The translations under genes and the position numbers were made by a program. The notes beneath the pieces are model-generated. The model made no database searches, was not told where the DNA came from, and worked only from the letters and a program-made list of their open reading frames with translations. From NCBI GenBank assembly GCA_024234325.1, contig JACKOJ010000004.1:1-64000 (forward strand): a stretch of 64,000 nucleotides of DNA, read 5' to 3'. Positions 22,905 through 32,220 of the stretch are shown in pieces. Positions within the stretch are counted from its first letter, which is position 1; the number at the start of each line of letters is the position of its first letter. The stretch is from Pseudomonadales bacterium. Lineage in GTDB: Bacteria; Pseudomonadota; Gammaproteobacteria; Pseudomonadales; Pseudohongiellaceae.

Positions 22905-24735
22905 GCAGCACCTCCCCGGTTGCAATGACAGCGCCTGTGTTGGCAGTCTTGGGGTGACGCCCCTGGTTGACGATATCGATGAAGGCTCGTTCCATATTCA
23001 GGAAAGAATCCGCCCGATGCCCCGCCTGTACCCAGACCTCGCGAGGGGTGCCCAGAGCCTTCAGCTCGCCTGCATCCTGAATCACGATGCGATCGCAGTA
23101 CTCGGCTTCGTCAAGAAAGTGAGTAGTAATGATAATGGTGACGCCGGTGTCGGCCAGGGCGGTAATACGACGCCAGAATTCCCGGCGCGCCAGCGGATCG
23201 GTACCACTCGTGGGCTCGTCGAGAAACAGAATATCGGGCTCGTGCAGCAGGCCGACGGCCATGGCCAGGCGCTGCTTGAACCCGCCTGGCAGATGTCCCG
23301 AGGGCGTGCGCTCCAATCCACCAAGTTCAAACTGCTCCATCACGGTGTCGATGCGGCGGCGCAAACGCTTTCCGCGCAGGCCATAGGCGCCGCCGAAGAA
23401 CTCCAGGTTCTCCATGACCGACAGATTGCCATAGAGGGAAAACTTCTGTGATACATAGCCGATGCGACGCCGGGCATCCGCACGGGCGGTGCGCAAATTG
23501 ACACCGGCCACCTGCAGAAAACCGCTGCTCGCCGGCAACAGACCGCAAAGCATGCGGAAGGTGGTGGTCTTGCCAGCGCCGTTGGGGCCAAGCAGGCCAA
23601 AAATCTCACCCCGCTGCACAGCAAACGAGGTGGAGTTCACGGCAACAAAATCGCCGAAACGACGCACCAGATCACGAACCTCGATCATGACCTCTCGCGT
23701 GGCATCAGCCGACGCCTGAGGCGTCGACTCTTCGGCAGACATGGCCGCGGCAGCCAGGCTGGCCTCGTGAGAGTGCCCCATGTGCTGCAGGCGCCGACGC
23801 ATCAACACCATGAAGCCGTCTTCCAGACGCGGTGTCATGGCCTGCACCTCGGCATCCCCCAATAGCGACCTCAGGCGCGGGTCATGCTGGCTGTCCGGAT
23901 TCGCCACGATAAAGCGCACATGCCCGCCCTGGGGCACCGCGTCCACCACCAGTTCACAGGCATCCAGAAGCCGTGCCTGCAGTGCCCGTGCCGGCTCTGC
24001 CGAATGCGTAACGGCCATGAAGCAGCGATCCCTGGCATGGGCACTCAGCGCCTCCGGTGCTCCCTCTGCCAGAATCTCCCCCTCGTGCATGACATAGACA
24101 CGGGAGCAGCGCTCGGCCTCGTCCAGGTAGGCGGTGCTGATAATCACCGTCAGATGTTCGTCACGGCGCAGTTGCTCGACGATCTCCCACAGTTCCACCC
24201 GGGACAATGGGTCTACCCCCACGGTGGGCTCATCGAGCAGCAGCAATTCGGGAGAGCGCACCAGCGTGCAGGCCAGCCCCAGTTTCTGCTTCATCCCTCC
24301 CGAGAGCTTGCCCGCAGGCCGGTCGGTAAAGCGGGCCAGCCCGGTCATCTCCATGAGTCGCTGATAACGTTGCCCGCGCGCCTCGGGCGGCACGCCGTGG
24401 AGATCGGCATACAGATCCAGGTTCTCCTGCACGCTGAGATCTTCATACAGACCAAAGCGTTGTGGCATGTAGCTGATGCGGTCCTGAATCTGTTGCGGGT
24501 GGCGGGCAACATCCAGCCCCAGCACCTGCAACTCGCCCTCTTCACAGCGCAGCAGGCCGGCCATCATGCGGATCAGCGTGGTTTTCCCTGCCCCGTCGGG
24601 ACCGACGAAGGCGGTAATGGAACCAGCAGGAATATCGAGATTGATGTCTTTCAGGGCATGAATCGTGCGTCCGGACTCCTTGTCCAGAAAGCGCTTATGC
24701 AGATGGCGCCCGACAACGGCGTGCGCATCGCTCAT
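22897..24735 (-). CDS. ABC exporter ATPase with two fused nucleotide-binding domains (YbhF-like)
   Basis: The 612-residue protein contains two complete ABC ATPase domains in tandem. The first (about 1-240) has GPDGAGKTTL, LSGGMKQKL and LLLLDEPTVGVDP. The second (about 345-580) has GPNGAGKTTT, the variant signature LPGGFKQRL and ILFLDEPTSGTDP. A linker (about 305-345) joins them. This is the YbhF architecture. It powers the two permeases encoded next. Its start overlaps the stop of the adaptor gene (TGATG). Confidence 0.93.
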   Translation of the reverse strand: MSDAHAVVGRHLHKRFLDKESGRTIHALKDINLDIPAGSITAFVGPDGAGKTTLIRMMAGLLRCEEGELQVLGLDVARHPQQIQDRISYMPQRFGLYEDLSVQENLDLYADLHGVPPEARGQRYQRLMEMTGLARFTDRPAGKLSGGMKQKLGLACTLVRSPELLLLDEPTVGVDPLSRVELWEIVEQLRRDEHLTVIISTAYLDEAERCSRVYVMHEGEILAEGAPEALSAHARDRCFMAVTHSAEPARALQARLLDACELVVDAVPQGGHVRFIVANPDSQHDPRLRSLLGDAEVQAMTPRLEDGFMVLMRRRLQHMGHSHEASLAAAAMSAEESTPQASADATREVMIEVRDLVRRFGDFVAVNSTSFAVQRGEIFGLLGPNGAGKTTTFRMLCGLLPASSGFLQVAGVNLRTARADARRRIGYVSQKFSLYGNLSVMENLEFFGGAYGLRGKRLRRRIDTVMEQFELGGLERTPSGHLPGGFKQRLAMAVGLLHEPDILFLDEPTSGTDPLARREFWRRITALADTGVTIIITTHFLDEAEYCDRIVIQDAGELKALGTPREVWVQAGHRADSFLNMERAFIDIVNQGRHPKTANTGAVIATGEVLHA

Positions 24736-25745
24736 CAGCGGGCTCCGCTGTCGGCAGTATCCAGAGTGACCGTGGCAGGCATGCCCAGTCGCAGACGATT
24801 CTGCGGGTCTTCCACCCGCACACGAATCTCGTACACCAGACTGGTGCGCAGATCCTCGGTCTGCACAGCCCGGGGGGTGAATTCCGCAACGGACGAGATG
24901 TAACCGATACGACCGGACAGCGTCTCGTCAGGATGACTGTCCGTGCTGATGCTTGCCGCCTGCCCCTCCCGCACACGGCCCAGGTCCGTCTCGCTGACAT
25001 AGGCCCGCACCCACTTGGGTTCCACGATCGCCAGCGTGTAGGCCGGGCGCTGCGGTGAAGCCATGTCGCCGGGTTCCAGCAGGCGTGAACGCACGACGGC
25101 ATCCACGGGAGCCTTCAGCTCGGCATCGCCAAGCTGTTGCTGCAACACGGCAGCTTCCGCCTGCGCGGCCTCAAGCTGCGCCTGTGCCCGTGCAATGTCT
25201 TCCTGCGCCGGCCCCGCAATAACGAGACTTTCCGCCTGCCGCACGCGCTGCAAATTTGCGTCGGCAACGGCCATGCGGGCCTCGGCAGCTTCGACATCCG
25301 CCTGGGCAACCGCCTTGCCATCGCTATCAAGCTGAATGCCCTGCAATCGCTCCAGTTGCTGCCGGGCCTGCTTGCGTTCCGCCTCGGCCACCGCCGTCTG
25401 CGCCTTTGCCTGTGCAATCTCCTGAGGACGGCTGCCGGCACGCAGGCGGTTCAGCGCCTCCTGCTGCACCCGTACCTGTGCCTGCACCTGGGCGAGACGA
25501 AGGTTTACCAGCGCGGTATCGAGGGTGGCCAGTACCTGCCCCTGACGGACACTGTCCCCTTCCTCCACACGCATCTCGGCAACGCGCTCCACACTGTTGA
25601 AGGCCAGGGCTACCTGGCGCAAATCCACATTGCCGTACAGAACGATTCCCTGGTCGCCGCCCTGCCCTCCGGCCGTACGCCAGTACACGGTGCCACCGAT
25701 CACACCGAGCAGAACGACTAGCACTAGCACTTTCCTGGTGTTCAT
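24735..25745 (-). CDS. HlyD/membrane-fusion adaptor (YbhG-like)
   Basis: The 336-residue periplasmic adaptor has an N-terminal TM or signal anchor (residues 7-24), a biotinyl-lipoyl domain split by a long Ala/Gln-rich coiled-coil hairpin (about 85-205), and a C-terminal beta-barrel region. VEEGDSVRQGQVLATLDTALVNL lies before the hairpin. It bridges the inner-membrane ABC exporter and the outer-membrane channel. First gene of the five-gene exporter operon; a TetR regulator is divergent across a 111-bp gap. Confidence 0.92.
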   Translation of the reverse strand: MNTRKVLVLVVLLGVIGGTVYWRTAGGQGGDQGIVLYGNVDLRQVALAFNSVERVAEMRVEEGDSVRQGQVLATLDTALVNLRLAQVQAQVRVQQEALNRLRAGSRPQEIAQAKAQTAVAEAERKQARQQLERLQGIQLDSDGKAVAQADVEAAEARMAVADANLQRVRQAESLVIAGPAQEDIARAQAQLEAAQAEAAVLQQQLGDAELKAPVDAVVRSRLLEPGDMASPQRPAYTLAIVEPKWVRAYVSETDLGRVREGQAASISTDSHPDETLSGRIGYISSVAEFTPRAVQTEDLRTSLVYEIRVRVEDPQNRLRLGMPATVTLDTADSGAR

Positions 25746-25817
25746 AAAATTCGCCCGTCATGCTGATTCTGGATGAATGTCGAAATACTAGCTGCTATGA
25801 TGCGCACAAATCAAATA

Positions 25818-25825
25818 CAAATTTG
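25818..25825. promoter_or_regulatory. Possible TetR operator in the exporter/tetR gap
   Basis: CAAATTTG sits in a wider AT-rich imperfect palindrome at about 25811-25836, between the divergent exporter operon and tetR gene. A shared operator here would be usual for this arrangement. Sequence alone does not prove it. Confidence 0.4.
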
Positions 25826-25856
25826 AATTTAAATTAGCGCTGAACGAGGCTCTGCA

Positions 25857-26534
25857 ATGCCGCCGCGAATCCATGACAAGAACGCTCTCCCCGAGAAGCC
25901 GCCTCGCCCCGCCGGGCGCTCGGACGGTCATGCTACACGGGCCCAGATCCTCGAAACCGCCGGACAACTGTTTGCCGACCTGGGTTTCGACGCCACCACC
26001 AGCAAGAATATATGCGAAAGCTGTGGCTGCAATACTGCGGCCGTGAACTACCATTTCGGCAGCCGGGCCGAGCTGTACACCACTGTCCTGATCGAATCCC
26101 ACCGCCGCCTGATCAGCCTGGACACCATTCTCGACATCACCCACAGCAATCTCGATGCGAGGGAGAAGCTGTCGCGGATTCTGGACAATCTGCTTGAAGG
26201 AATTGACGCCAGCCAATGGCACTCCCGCCTCTTCTTCCGCGAAATCGTCACGCCGTCTCCCTTTATGGACACCCTGATTACCCAGGAAGCCATGCCCAAA
26301 TTCGTGCTGATTCGCGGCCTGCTCAGCGACATCACCGGCCTTCCCGCCGACGACCCCAGGATTACCCGCTGCCTGCTGAGCACCATCGCCCCAAATCTGA
26401 TGCTGCTGATCGCCAACCGCGACACGGTCAGCAAGGTCTTTGGCAACCTCTGGGCAGACAAGGCCGCGCTGAAACAGCACCTGAAGACCTTTCTGTTCGC
26501 CGGGCTGGACGCAATCAGCCTTGCGGATGCCTGA
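25857..26534 (+). CDS. TetR-family regulator (CecR/YbiH-like)
   Basis: The 225-residue protein has an N-terminal HTH (about 27-73; ARAQILETAGQLFADLGFDA-like ATRAQILETAGQLFADLGFD, then CGCNTAAVNYHFGSRAELY). The C-terminal ligand domain contains HSRLFFREIVTPSPF, as in the E. coli CecR (YbiH) subfamily, which controls the ybhGFSR genes. Here it is divergent from a YbhGFSR-type operon, so it most likely represses that operon. The ligand is unknown. Confidence 0.9.
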   Translation: MPPRIHDKNALPEKPPRPAGRSDGHATRAQILETAGQLFADLGFDATTSKNICESCGCNTAAVNYHFGSRAELYTTVLIESHRRLISLDTILDITHSNLDAREKLSRILDNLLEGIDASQWHSRLFFREIVTPSPFMDTLITQEAMPKFVLIRGLLSDITGLPADDPRITRCLLSTIAPNLMLLIANRDTVSKVFGNLWADKAALKQHLKTFLFAGLDAISLADA

Positions 26535-26621
26535 GCCGGATGTTCAAGCAAGGAGGAATGGCGTTACAATCCCGGGAAAACAAAATCTCGTCTGAGTGCG
26601 AACACCTACTGGAGCAGACTC

Positions 26622-28352
26622 ATGCTGGCAGCCCTTCAACCCATCAGCCCGGGCGAATGGAATGATGCCTTCGCCGCCCACCTCCTGGAGCGCGCAGGCT
26701 TTGGTGGCACTCCGGAACAGATCCATGCCCTCGCCTCGCTGTCACCCGAGGCGGCCGTACGCTCCCTGGTGTATTTCAGCCCGGATGCCAACCCCCATCT
26801 GCTGCCCTTTGATCACTCCGGTATTCACGATCCCGGGCTCGAACCTTTTCCCCCGAGCCGCCCCGCCACCACGGAGATGGCAAAAGCCAACGGCGAGGCG
26901 CTGGGAATCCGGGTAAAACCGGAGGGCAACCGACGCCTGCAGCCAGTCGTGAACAAATTCTTCTACTGGCTGCGCGCCAGCGTTCTGGAAACCAATCGCG
27001 TTGGCTACTGGTGGGCAAACCGGATGCTCACAAGCAACACCCCCCTGCAGGAAAAAATGGCCCTGTTCTGGCACGGCCATTTCGCCGTCAATGAAGCCAA
27101 GGTGCGTGATTATCGCAAGCTGCTGAACGAACTCACCCTGTTTCACGACAAGGGCATGGGCAATTTTCGCGATCTGATGGTCGCCGTTGCCCAGGACCCG
27201 GCAATGCTCTCCTTCCTCGACGCCGGCGTGAACGTCAAGGGCGCCCCCAACGAGAATTTCGCCCGTGAGATTATGGAACTGTTCACCATGGGCGTCGGCC
27301 ACTACAGCGAAACCGACATTCGCGAGGCCGCACGCGCCTTCACCGGGTGGAATTACGTGGACGTGGACTTTGTCGTCAATGAAGAACAGCACGACAACGA
27401 GGACAAGCAGTTTCTGGGACGCCGTGGCAATTTCGATGGCGTGGACATCATCGACATCATCATGGAGCAGCCCGTTACTGCGGAATATATCGCAGGCAAA
27501 CTCTATCGCTTCTTTGTACGGGAAGACCTCACGCCAGAACTGCAGACCGAACTGGGCAATATTCTGCGGGACAAACAGTATGAAATGGCGCCTTTCCTGG
27601 AAACCGTGTTTTTGTCGCGGGATTTTTACAGCGATGCATCCCGCGGCACCCAGATCAAAAGCCCGGTGCAACTGGCGATTTCCACCTACAACAAACTGGG
27701 TCTCACCAGCGTTCCCGGCATTCCCGATTTCAATCAGTCCACCAGCGCGCTGGGGCAGTTCCTGTTCCGCCCGCCCACCGTCGCTGGCTGGGCAGGCGGG
27801 CGCAGTTGGATTACCCCCGGTCTGCTGCTTTCGCGCGGCAATTTTGCACGCGACGTGCTGTTCCCCGATTTCAACTTCGTGCCGCCGGACATTGTCAATG
27901 ACAGCGAGGACATTCAGGTTGTGGCGAGACGCATTCGCGAAGGGATGGATATTACCTCTGCCACCCAACCGGTCTCGACAGAGGGCGGCATGGTTGCAGA
28001 ATCGAACATGCTGGCCGACCGCGACGAAGACTTCAACACCCGCTACGGCAGTTATCGTGGCTGGCAGATGGCAGTGGAACGGGTCAAGCCGATTCCCCGA
28101 CAGAGCGCCCGGCTCAACCTGAGCGCCATGGTGATGCAGGAGTCTCTGCAGAACACCGGCGAGGTCGTGGACTATTTCATTCACCGTTTCATGCCAGTGC
28201 CACCCAGTGATGCCGTGCGCCTGCGCCTGGTGGCCTTTCTCGATGAAGAGCTCGGCACCCACGAGATTGCGCGGGCACAAACCTACATGGAAGACGGGCT
28301 GCGCCTGCTCACCCATGTCATCATGAGCCAGCCCGAATACCAGTTAAGCTGA
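26622..28352 (+). CDS. DUF1800 family protein
   Basis: The 576-residue protein matches the DUF1800 family. It has AHLLERAGFGGTPEQIHALA at the N-terminus, MALFWHGHFAVNEAKV, NENFAREIMELFTMGVGHYSE and EAARAFTGW. A C-terminal FLFRPPTVAGWAGGRSWI also fits. I see no clear signal peptide. The family is widespread and almost always encoded before a DUF1501 protein, as here; its function is not established. The ATG has GGAG eight bases upstream. Its stop overlaps the beginning of the next frame, so the two genes form an operon. Confidence 0.92.
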   Translation: MLAALQPISPGEWNDAFAAHLLERAGFGGTPEQIHALASLSPEAAVRSLVYFSPDANPHLLPFDHSGIHDPGLEPFPPSRPATTEMAKANGEALGIRVKPEGNRRLQPVVNKFFYWLRASVLETNRVGYWWANRMLTSNTPLQEKMALFWHGHFAVNEAKVRDYRKLLNELTLFHDKGMGNFRDLMVAVAQDPAMLSFLDAGVNVKGAPNENFAREIMELFTMGVGHYSETDIREAARAFTGWNYVDVDFVVNEEQHDNEDKQFLGRRGNFDGVDIIDIIMEQPVTAEYIAGKLYRFFVREDLTPELQTELGNILRDKQYEMAPFLETVFLSRDFYSDASRGTQIKSPVQLAISTYNKLGLTSVPGIPDFNQSTSALGQFLFRPPTVAGWAGGRSWITPGLLLSRGNFARDVLFPDFNFVPPDIVNDSEDIQVVARRIREGMDITSATQPVSTEGGMVAESNMLADRDEDFNTRYGSYRGWQMAVERVKPIPRQSARLNLSAMVMQESLQNTGEVVDYFIHRFMPVPPSDAVRLRLVAFLDEELGTHEIARAQTYMEDGLRLLTHVIMSQPEYQLS

Positions 28353-28369
28353 TGAACAGGACATTCGCC

Positions 28370-29605
28370 ATGACACACTCTTCCTCTTCCCGCTTCCGTC
28401 TCAATCGCCGCCAATTGCTGCAGGCTGGCCTCGGCGTTGGCGTGAGTCTCGGCACTTCCGGCCTGTGGCCTTCAGCCTTTGCCCAGAATGTGGCAAACCA
28501 GGCGCGGGCAAACGGAAAAATACTGGTCGTGCTTGAGCTCTCGGGCGGGAACGATGGTCTGAACACCGTCGTGCCCTACGCCGACGATGCCTATTACCGT
28601 CATCGCCCGAACATCGCCATTCCCGCTTCCCGGGTCCGCAAGCTGGATGATCACTTTGGCCTGAACCCGGGCATGTCCGGATTCGAGCGGCTCTACAAGG
28701 AAGGCAAGCTCGCCATCGTGCATGGCTGTGGCTACGAGAACCCCTCCTACTCCCATTTCACCTCCATGGCCTACTGGCACACCGCCATGCCCAACAGTGG
28801 AGCAGAATATGGCTGGGTCGGTCGACTGGCCGATGCAATGGCGCCCGATGCCCCGCCCAATTTTCTCGTGAACATCGCTGCCCGTCAGTCCCTGGCGGTA
28901 CGCAGCGAACGACACACCCCGGTGGTGTTTGATGAACCCGAACGCTTCATGCGCGAGACTTTTTTTGAGGAAAGACAGGCCCTGGATTTTGTCGGCGAAA
29001 CCGGCAAGGTGAACAACGCCTCCCGGCAATTCTTGCTGGACGTTGCCCGCAGTGCCAACGACGCCTCAGCCCTCGTGCGCGACGCGTGGGATCGCTATGA
29101 CACACCGGTGGACTATGGCATCGCTCGCCTCGATCTGCCCAAGGTGTCTGCCCTGATTGATGCCAAGCTGCCGGCCAGTCTCTACTACGTATCCTATCGC
29201 AACAACGCCTTCGATACCCATGTGTTCCAGAACGACCTGCATCAGCGTCTGCTCACCTATACCTCGGATGCCGTCAGCGGCTTCATGCAGGATCTGGAGC
29301 GCATCGGTCGCGCCGATGACGTGGTGATGATGATCTTCTCGGAATTCGGCCGCCGCGTGCCGGAAAATGTGAGCCTGGGCACCGACCACGGGGCAGCCAA
29401 TGCCATGTTTGTGGTCGGCAATGCTGTCAAGGGGGGGCACTATGGCGAGATACCCAGCCTGACGGCGCTGACCGAGGGCGATAATCTCGTTTACACCACC
29501 GATTTCCGCAAGGTGTACCAGACCATGCTGCAGGGCTGGCTTGGACAGCAGGATGTCCGCCCTGTCCTGAGCGGAGATTTTGGTCGCTTTGATATGTTCG
29601 TGTAA
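28370..29605 (+). CDS. DUF1501 family protein, Tat-exported
   Basis: The 411-residue protein has a Tat signal (LNRRQLLQAGLGVGVSLGTS; twin Arg at 13-14, cleavage after AFA) and a DUF1501 domain. The fold is sulfatase/alkaline-phosphatase-like (VVLELSGGNDGLNTVVPY, IFSEFGRRVPENVSLGTDHG). ATG 28370 is chosen over 28352 because AGGA precedes it. It is co-transcribed with the DUF1800 gene. Family function unknown; the export signal places it in the periplasm. The operon converges on the GMC gene with a strong hairpin between them. Confidence 0.92.
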   Translation: MTHSSSSRFRLNRRQLLQAGLGVGVSLGTSGLWPSAFAQNVANQARANGKILVVLELSGGNDGLNTVVPYADDAYYRHRPNIAIPASRVRKLDDHFGLNPGMSGFERLYKEGKLAIVHGCGYENPSYSHFTSMAYWHTAMPNSGAEYGWVGRLADAMAPDAPPNFLVNIAARQSLAVRSERHTPVVFDEPERFMRETFFEERQALDFVGETGKVNNASRQFLLDVARSANDASALVRDAWDRYDTPVDYGIARLDLPKVSALIDAKLPASLYYVSYRNNAFDTHVFQNDLHQRLLTYTSDAVSGFMQDLERIGRADDVVMMIFSEFGRRVPENVSLGTDHGAANAMFVVGNAVKGGHYGEIPSLTALTEGDNLVYTTDFRKVYQTMLQGWLGQQDVRPVLSGDFGRFDMFV

Positions 29606-29609
29606 ACGC

Positions 29610-29642
29610 CGGACTGGGCACGAACACCTCGTGCCCAGTCCG
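29610..29642. terminator. Strong bidirectional hairpin between convergent genes
   Basis: CGGACTGGGCACGA and its exact complement form a 14-bp stem with a 5-nt loop (ACACC), centred between the stops of the DUF1501 and GMC genes. No T-tract follows, so termination efficiency is uncertain. Confidence 0.7.
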
Positions 29643-29649
29643 CGCTGCC

Positions 29650-31356
29650 TTAACCGACAATACTCTGCCAGTGCTGCAGCAGATGGGAGACCGTTCGCCA
29701 GGCGAGCGCCTGCGCCGTAAGCGTGGGATTGCGCGCGCCACTGGTTCCCATCACCGATGCCCCCAGTATGCCTAGGTTCGGCACCTCGTGTGCAAAGCCG
29801 AAACGGTCAACGACGTTGGTCGACGCCCGGTCTCCCATGCGTGTTCCACCGTAGGCATGGGTGGATGCCCCCATGGTGTTGCCCAGACCAGCCCTGATGA
29901 TGTCCGTGGCGCCGGCGGCCCTGTACCACTCCTCCATTTTGTCCTGAGTGAATGCCGCGATCTTCAGTTCATTCTCGCGATATCGGGCGGTGATGCGCAG
30001 CACTGGAAGCCCCAGAGCATCCTTCACATCCGGGTCCAGGTCCAGATAATTGCCCTCATAGGGCAATGTCGTTTTCTGGATATAGGACACGTTGTAACGG
30101 TCGGCATTCTTCATGAGAAATGCCTTCCACTCTTTGCCCCATGTCGGCGCCTTGCCAAAGGTGCTCATCTTGCCCGCTGCGATCGGCTTGCGATCGGTAT
30201 GGGCCCACAGATTGCCGCCCCCGATGAAGTCGAGACTGCTGTGGTCAAAATTGTCATCTGCCCATTCGTCAATCGCGACTCCCTGTGCCGGCAATCCGTA
30301 CCAATTGTTCAGATTGTGCGGAAACAGCGCCAGCACCGGTGCTCCCTGATGATGACTGAAGTAGTGCTTGCCCACCTGCTCCGCATTATTGGCCAGGCCT
30401 CGCGGAAATTCGGAGGACGTGGACAACAACAGCAGACGCGAGTTCTCGTAGGTATGGCTGGCCAGCAGCACCACATCTGCCGGCTGGAAGAAGGTCTCCC
30501 CTCCCCTGGTATACGTGACCCCTGTCGCCCGGCCGTTGGCATCGTTGTCGATCCGCAGAACCCGTGCGTGCGTGGTCACCGTGAGCAATCCGGATTTCAT
30601 CGCTTCTGGAATCGTCGTGACGGCAGTGGAACCCTTGGCACTGACATGGCAGCCGCCCCGGTCACAAAAGCCGTGATAGAAACAACCCGGACGCTGGCCA
30701 TATACCTCGGAGTTGATGGCGGCCGGCGCCTGGAAAGGATGCCAGCCCAGCTTTCTCGCGGCATCGCTCATCATGTCCGTGAATCCGGAACTGCGCAGCC
30801 CCGGCATGGGGTACTCCCGCGAGCGCGCGCCTTCAAAGCGGTTGCCCTGCGGCAGGATCGTGCCTTTGACATTGCCGGCATATCCCGAGACGCCCACAGC
30901 GTGCTCCACGCGGTCGTAGAAGGGTTCCAGATCCGTATAGGAAAGCGGCCAGTCTTCCACGGTAGAGTCTTTAGGAAGGCGTTCGACGCCATAGCGCCGG
31001 GTGGTTTCACTGACCACCTTGAAGTCCCAGGGATTGAGCCGCCAGCTCTGTGCCCAGTAATGCAGGCTCGTGCCCCCCACTGCGTTCATCATCGGATGGC
31101 CCGACCCCTGCGTGGCAACGCTGCTGTCGTCGGGTCTGACTGTAGGAATCTCCTGCTTGGCCTTGCCGACAGACTGCGGCCAATCGCGAATATTGTTGCG
31201 CAGTTCGTCGGGAGCGAAGTCGCGCGTGCTCAGCCAGCTTCCCGCCTCCAGTCCCGTCACGCGGATTCCGGCGTTGACCAGCGGCAGCACTGCGACGCCT
31301 CCTACGGCACCCAGGCCAATCACCACAACCTGCGTTCTCGGCAGTTCAGTCGCCAT
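29650..31356 (-). CDS. GMC-family flavoprotein oxidoreductase (gluconate 2-dehydrogenase large-subunit type)
   Basis: The 568-residue enzyme begins with an FAD-binding motif (VVVIGLGAVGGVAVLPLVNA). It continues with the GMC features NAVGGTSLHYWAQSWR, DWPLSYTDLEPFYDRVE and a C-terminal active-site region, ASTHAYGGTRMG and SGARNPTLTAQALAWR. It probably oxidises an alcohol or sugar. It has no signal peptide itself; the overlapping upstream gene encodes a Tat-exported subunit-3 partner, the arrangement of gluconate 2-dehydrogenase, so export as a complex is likely. ATG 31356 has GGAGG at ideal spacing and overlaps the upstream gene by 11 bp. The substrate is not predictable. Confidence 0.9.
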   Translation of the reverse strand: MATELPRTQVVVIGLGAVGGVAVLPLVNAGIRVTGLEAGSWLSTRDFAPDELRNNIRDWPQSVGKAKQEIPTVRPDDSSVATQGSGHPMMNAVGGTSLHYWAQSWRLNPWDFKVVSETTRRYGVERLPKDSTVEDWPLSYTDLEPFYDRVEHAVGVSGYAGNVKGTILPQGNRFEGARSREYPMPGLRSSGFTDMMSDAARKLGWHPFQAPAAINSEVYGQRPGCFYHGFCDRGGCHVSAKGSTAVTTIPEAMKSGLLTVTTHARVLRIDNDANGRATGVTYTRGGETFFQPADVVLLASHTYENSRLLLLSTSSEFPRGLANNAEQVGKHYFSHHQGAPVLALFPHNLNNWYGLPAQGVAIDEWADDNFDHSSLDFIGGGNLWAHTDRKPIAAGKMSTFGKAPTWGKEWKAFLMKNADRYNVSYIQKTTLPYEGNYLDLDPDVKDALGLPVLRITARYRENELKIAAFTQDKMEEWYRAAGATDIIRAGLGNTMGASTHAYGGTRMGDRASTNVVDRFGFAHEVPNLGILGASVMGTSGARNPTLTAQALAWRTVSHLLQHWQSIVG

Positions 31357-32092
31357 GGGCAGCACCTCCGTTCGCAGCGGGCCTGCTCACCGGGTCCTTG
31401 GTATACGGCGCCATGTCGTACGCGGACTGTCTGCTTGGCGGCAGGTCTTCTCCCATCTGCACGTCTGCGGGAGAGGAGCCCATGCGCACACCGGGATAGC
31501 CCAGCAGATCCCAGCCGATGAAATCACGGTTGCCACCGTAATACGGGTCGCTGAATGCGCCTTCGATGGTGTGGGTACGCACGAGATTGAAGAAAGCCGC
31601 GCTTGAGCCCGGGAAGCCTTCCATGTCACCCGCTTCCATTGCCACCAGCACCGCATCCTGCCCGTCTTCGTCCAGCGCGGTAAAGCTCCCGCCGCCGTGA
31701 CTGCCGGAATACGCTTCAACCGCCTCTATTGCACTGGCGTAGAGCTCACGCAGATTGCCTGCGGGGCCCGCCAGAATGCGGTCGATATAATGCACGACCC
31801 GTGCCTCATGCGCTCCCGGGCCGTTCTCGTCGCTGGGAAGAATTCTGGACACCAGGGCATCCAGAATTTCACTCTCGCGCGCGGTCAGCGTTTCAAACGC
31901 CTCGCGAACGGGAATGCGTTCCTGCCGGGGGCTTGCAGTCCCCTGCGCCAGAACGGTACTGGCCGCACCACCGGCACCGACACCCAGCACCGTTGCACTG
32001 ACGCAACCCGCCTGCTTCAGAAGATTGCGCCGGGACAGGGAAATGCCGTCCCCCATGTTTTCAGTGACACTGCTTTTATTGTTCTGCGTCAT
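31346..32092 (-). CDS. Gluconate 2-dehydrogenase subunit 3 family protein, Tat-exported
   Basis: The 248-residue protein has a Tat signal (SRRNLLKQAGCVSATVLGVG; twin Arg at 21-22) followed by the subunit-3 domain (FETLTARESEILDALVSRIL, DENGPGAHEARVVHYIDRIL, FNLVRTHTIEGAFSDPYYGG, GWDLLGYPG). In known enzymes this small subunit carries the export signal for the flavoprotein. ATG 32092 has AGGA eight bases before it and gives the signal peptide at the N-terminus; upstream in-frame codons are rejected. Translation is coupled to the GMC gene. Confidence 0.9.
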   Translation of the reverse strand: MTQNNKSSVTENMGDGISLSRRNLLKQAGCVSATVLGVGAGGAASTVLAQGTASPRQERIPVREAFETLTARESEILDALVSRILPSDENGPGAHEARVVHYIDRILAGPAGNLRELYASAIEAVEAYSGSHGGGSFTALDEDGQDAVLVAMEAGDMEGFPGSSAAFFNLVRTHTIEGAFSDPYYGGNRDFIGWDLLGYPGVRMGSSPADVQMGEDLPPSRQSAYDMAPYTKDPVSRPAANGGAAHGD

Positions 32093-32169
32093 GGATAGAA
32101 TCCTGAATGTCAGCACAGACCAATCTGCCCAGGCAGCACAGCCCTCGCAGCTTTTCTGTGTTCTCAAAT

Positions 32170-32206
32170 AAAAACGCCCGGAACTAAATCCATTAGCCCC
32201 GGGCGT
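32170..32206 (-). terminator. Intrinsic terminator after the 32221 gene
   Basis: On the minus strand ACGCCCGG and CCGGGCGT pair, followed by TTTT. It lies just after the stop of the secreted-protein gene, so the haem/copper protein operon probably ends here. The GNDH3-GMC pair would then start from a promoter in the following 80 bp or be read through partially. Confidence 0.75.
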
Positions 32207-32220
32207 GCGTGAAGCCCATC

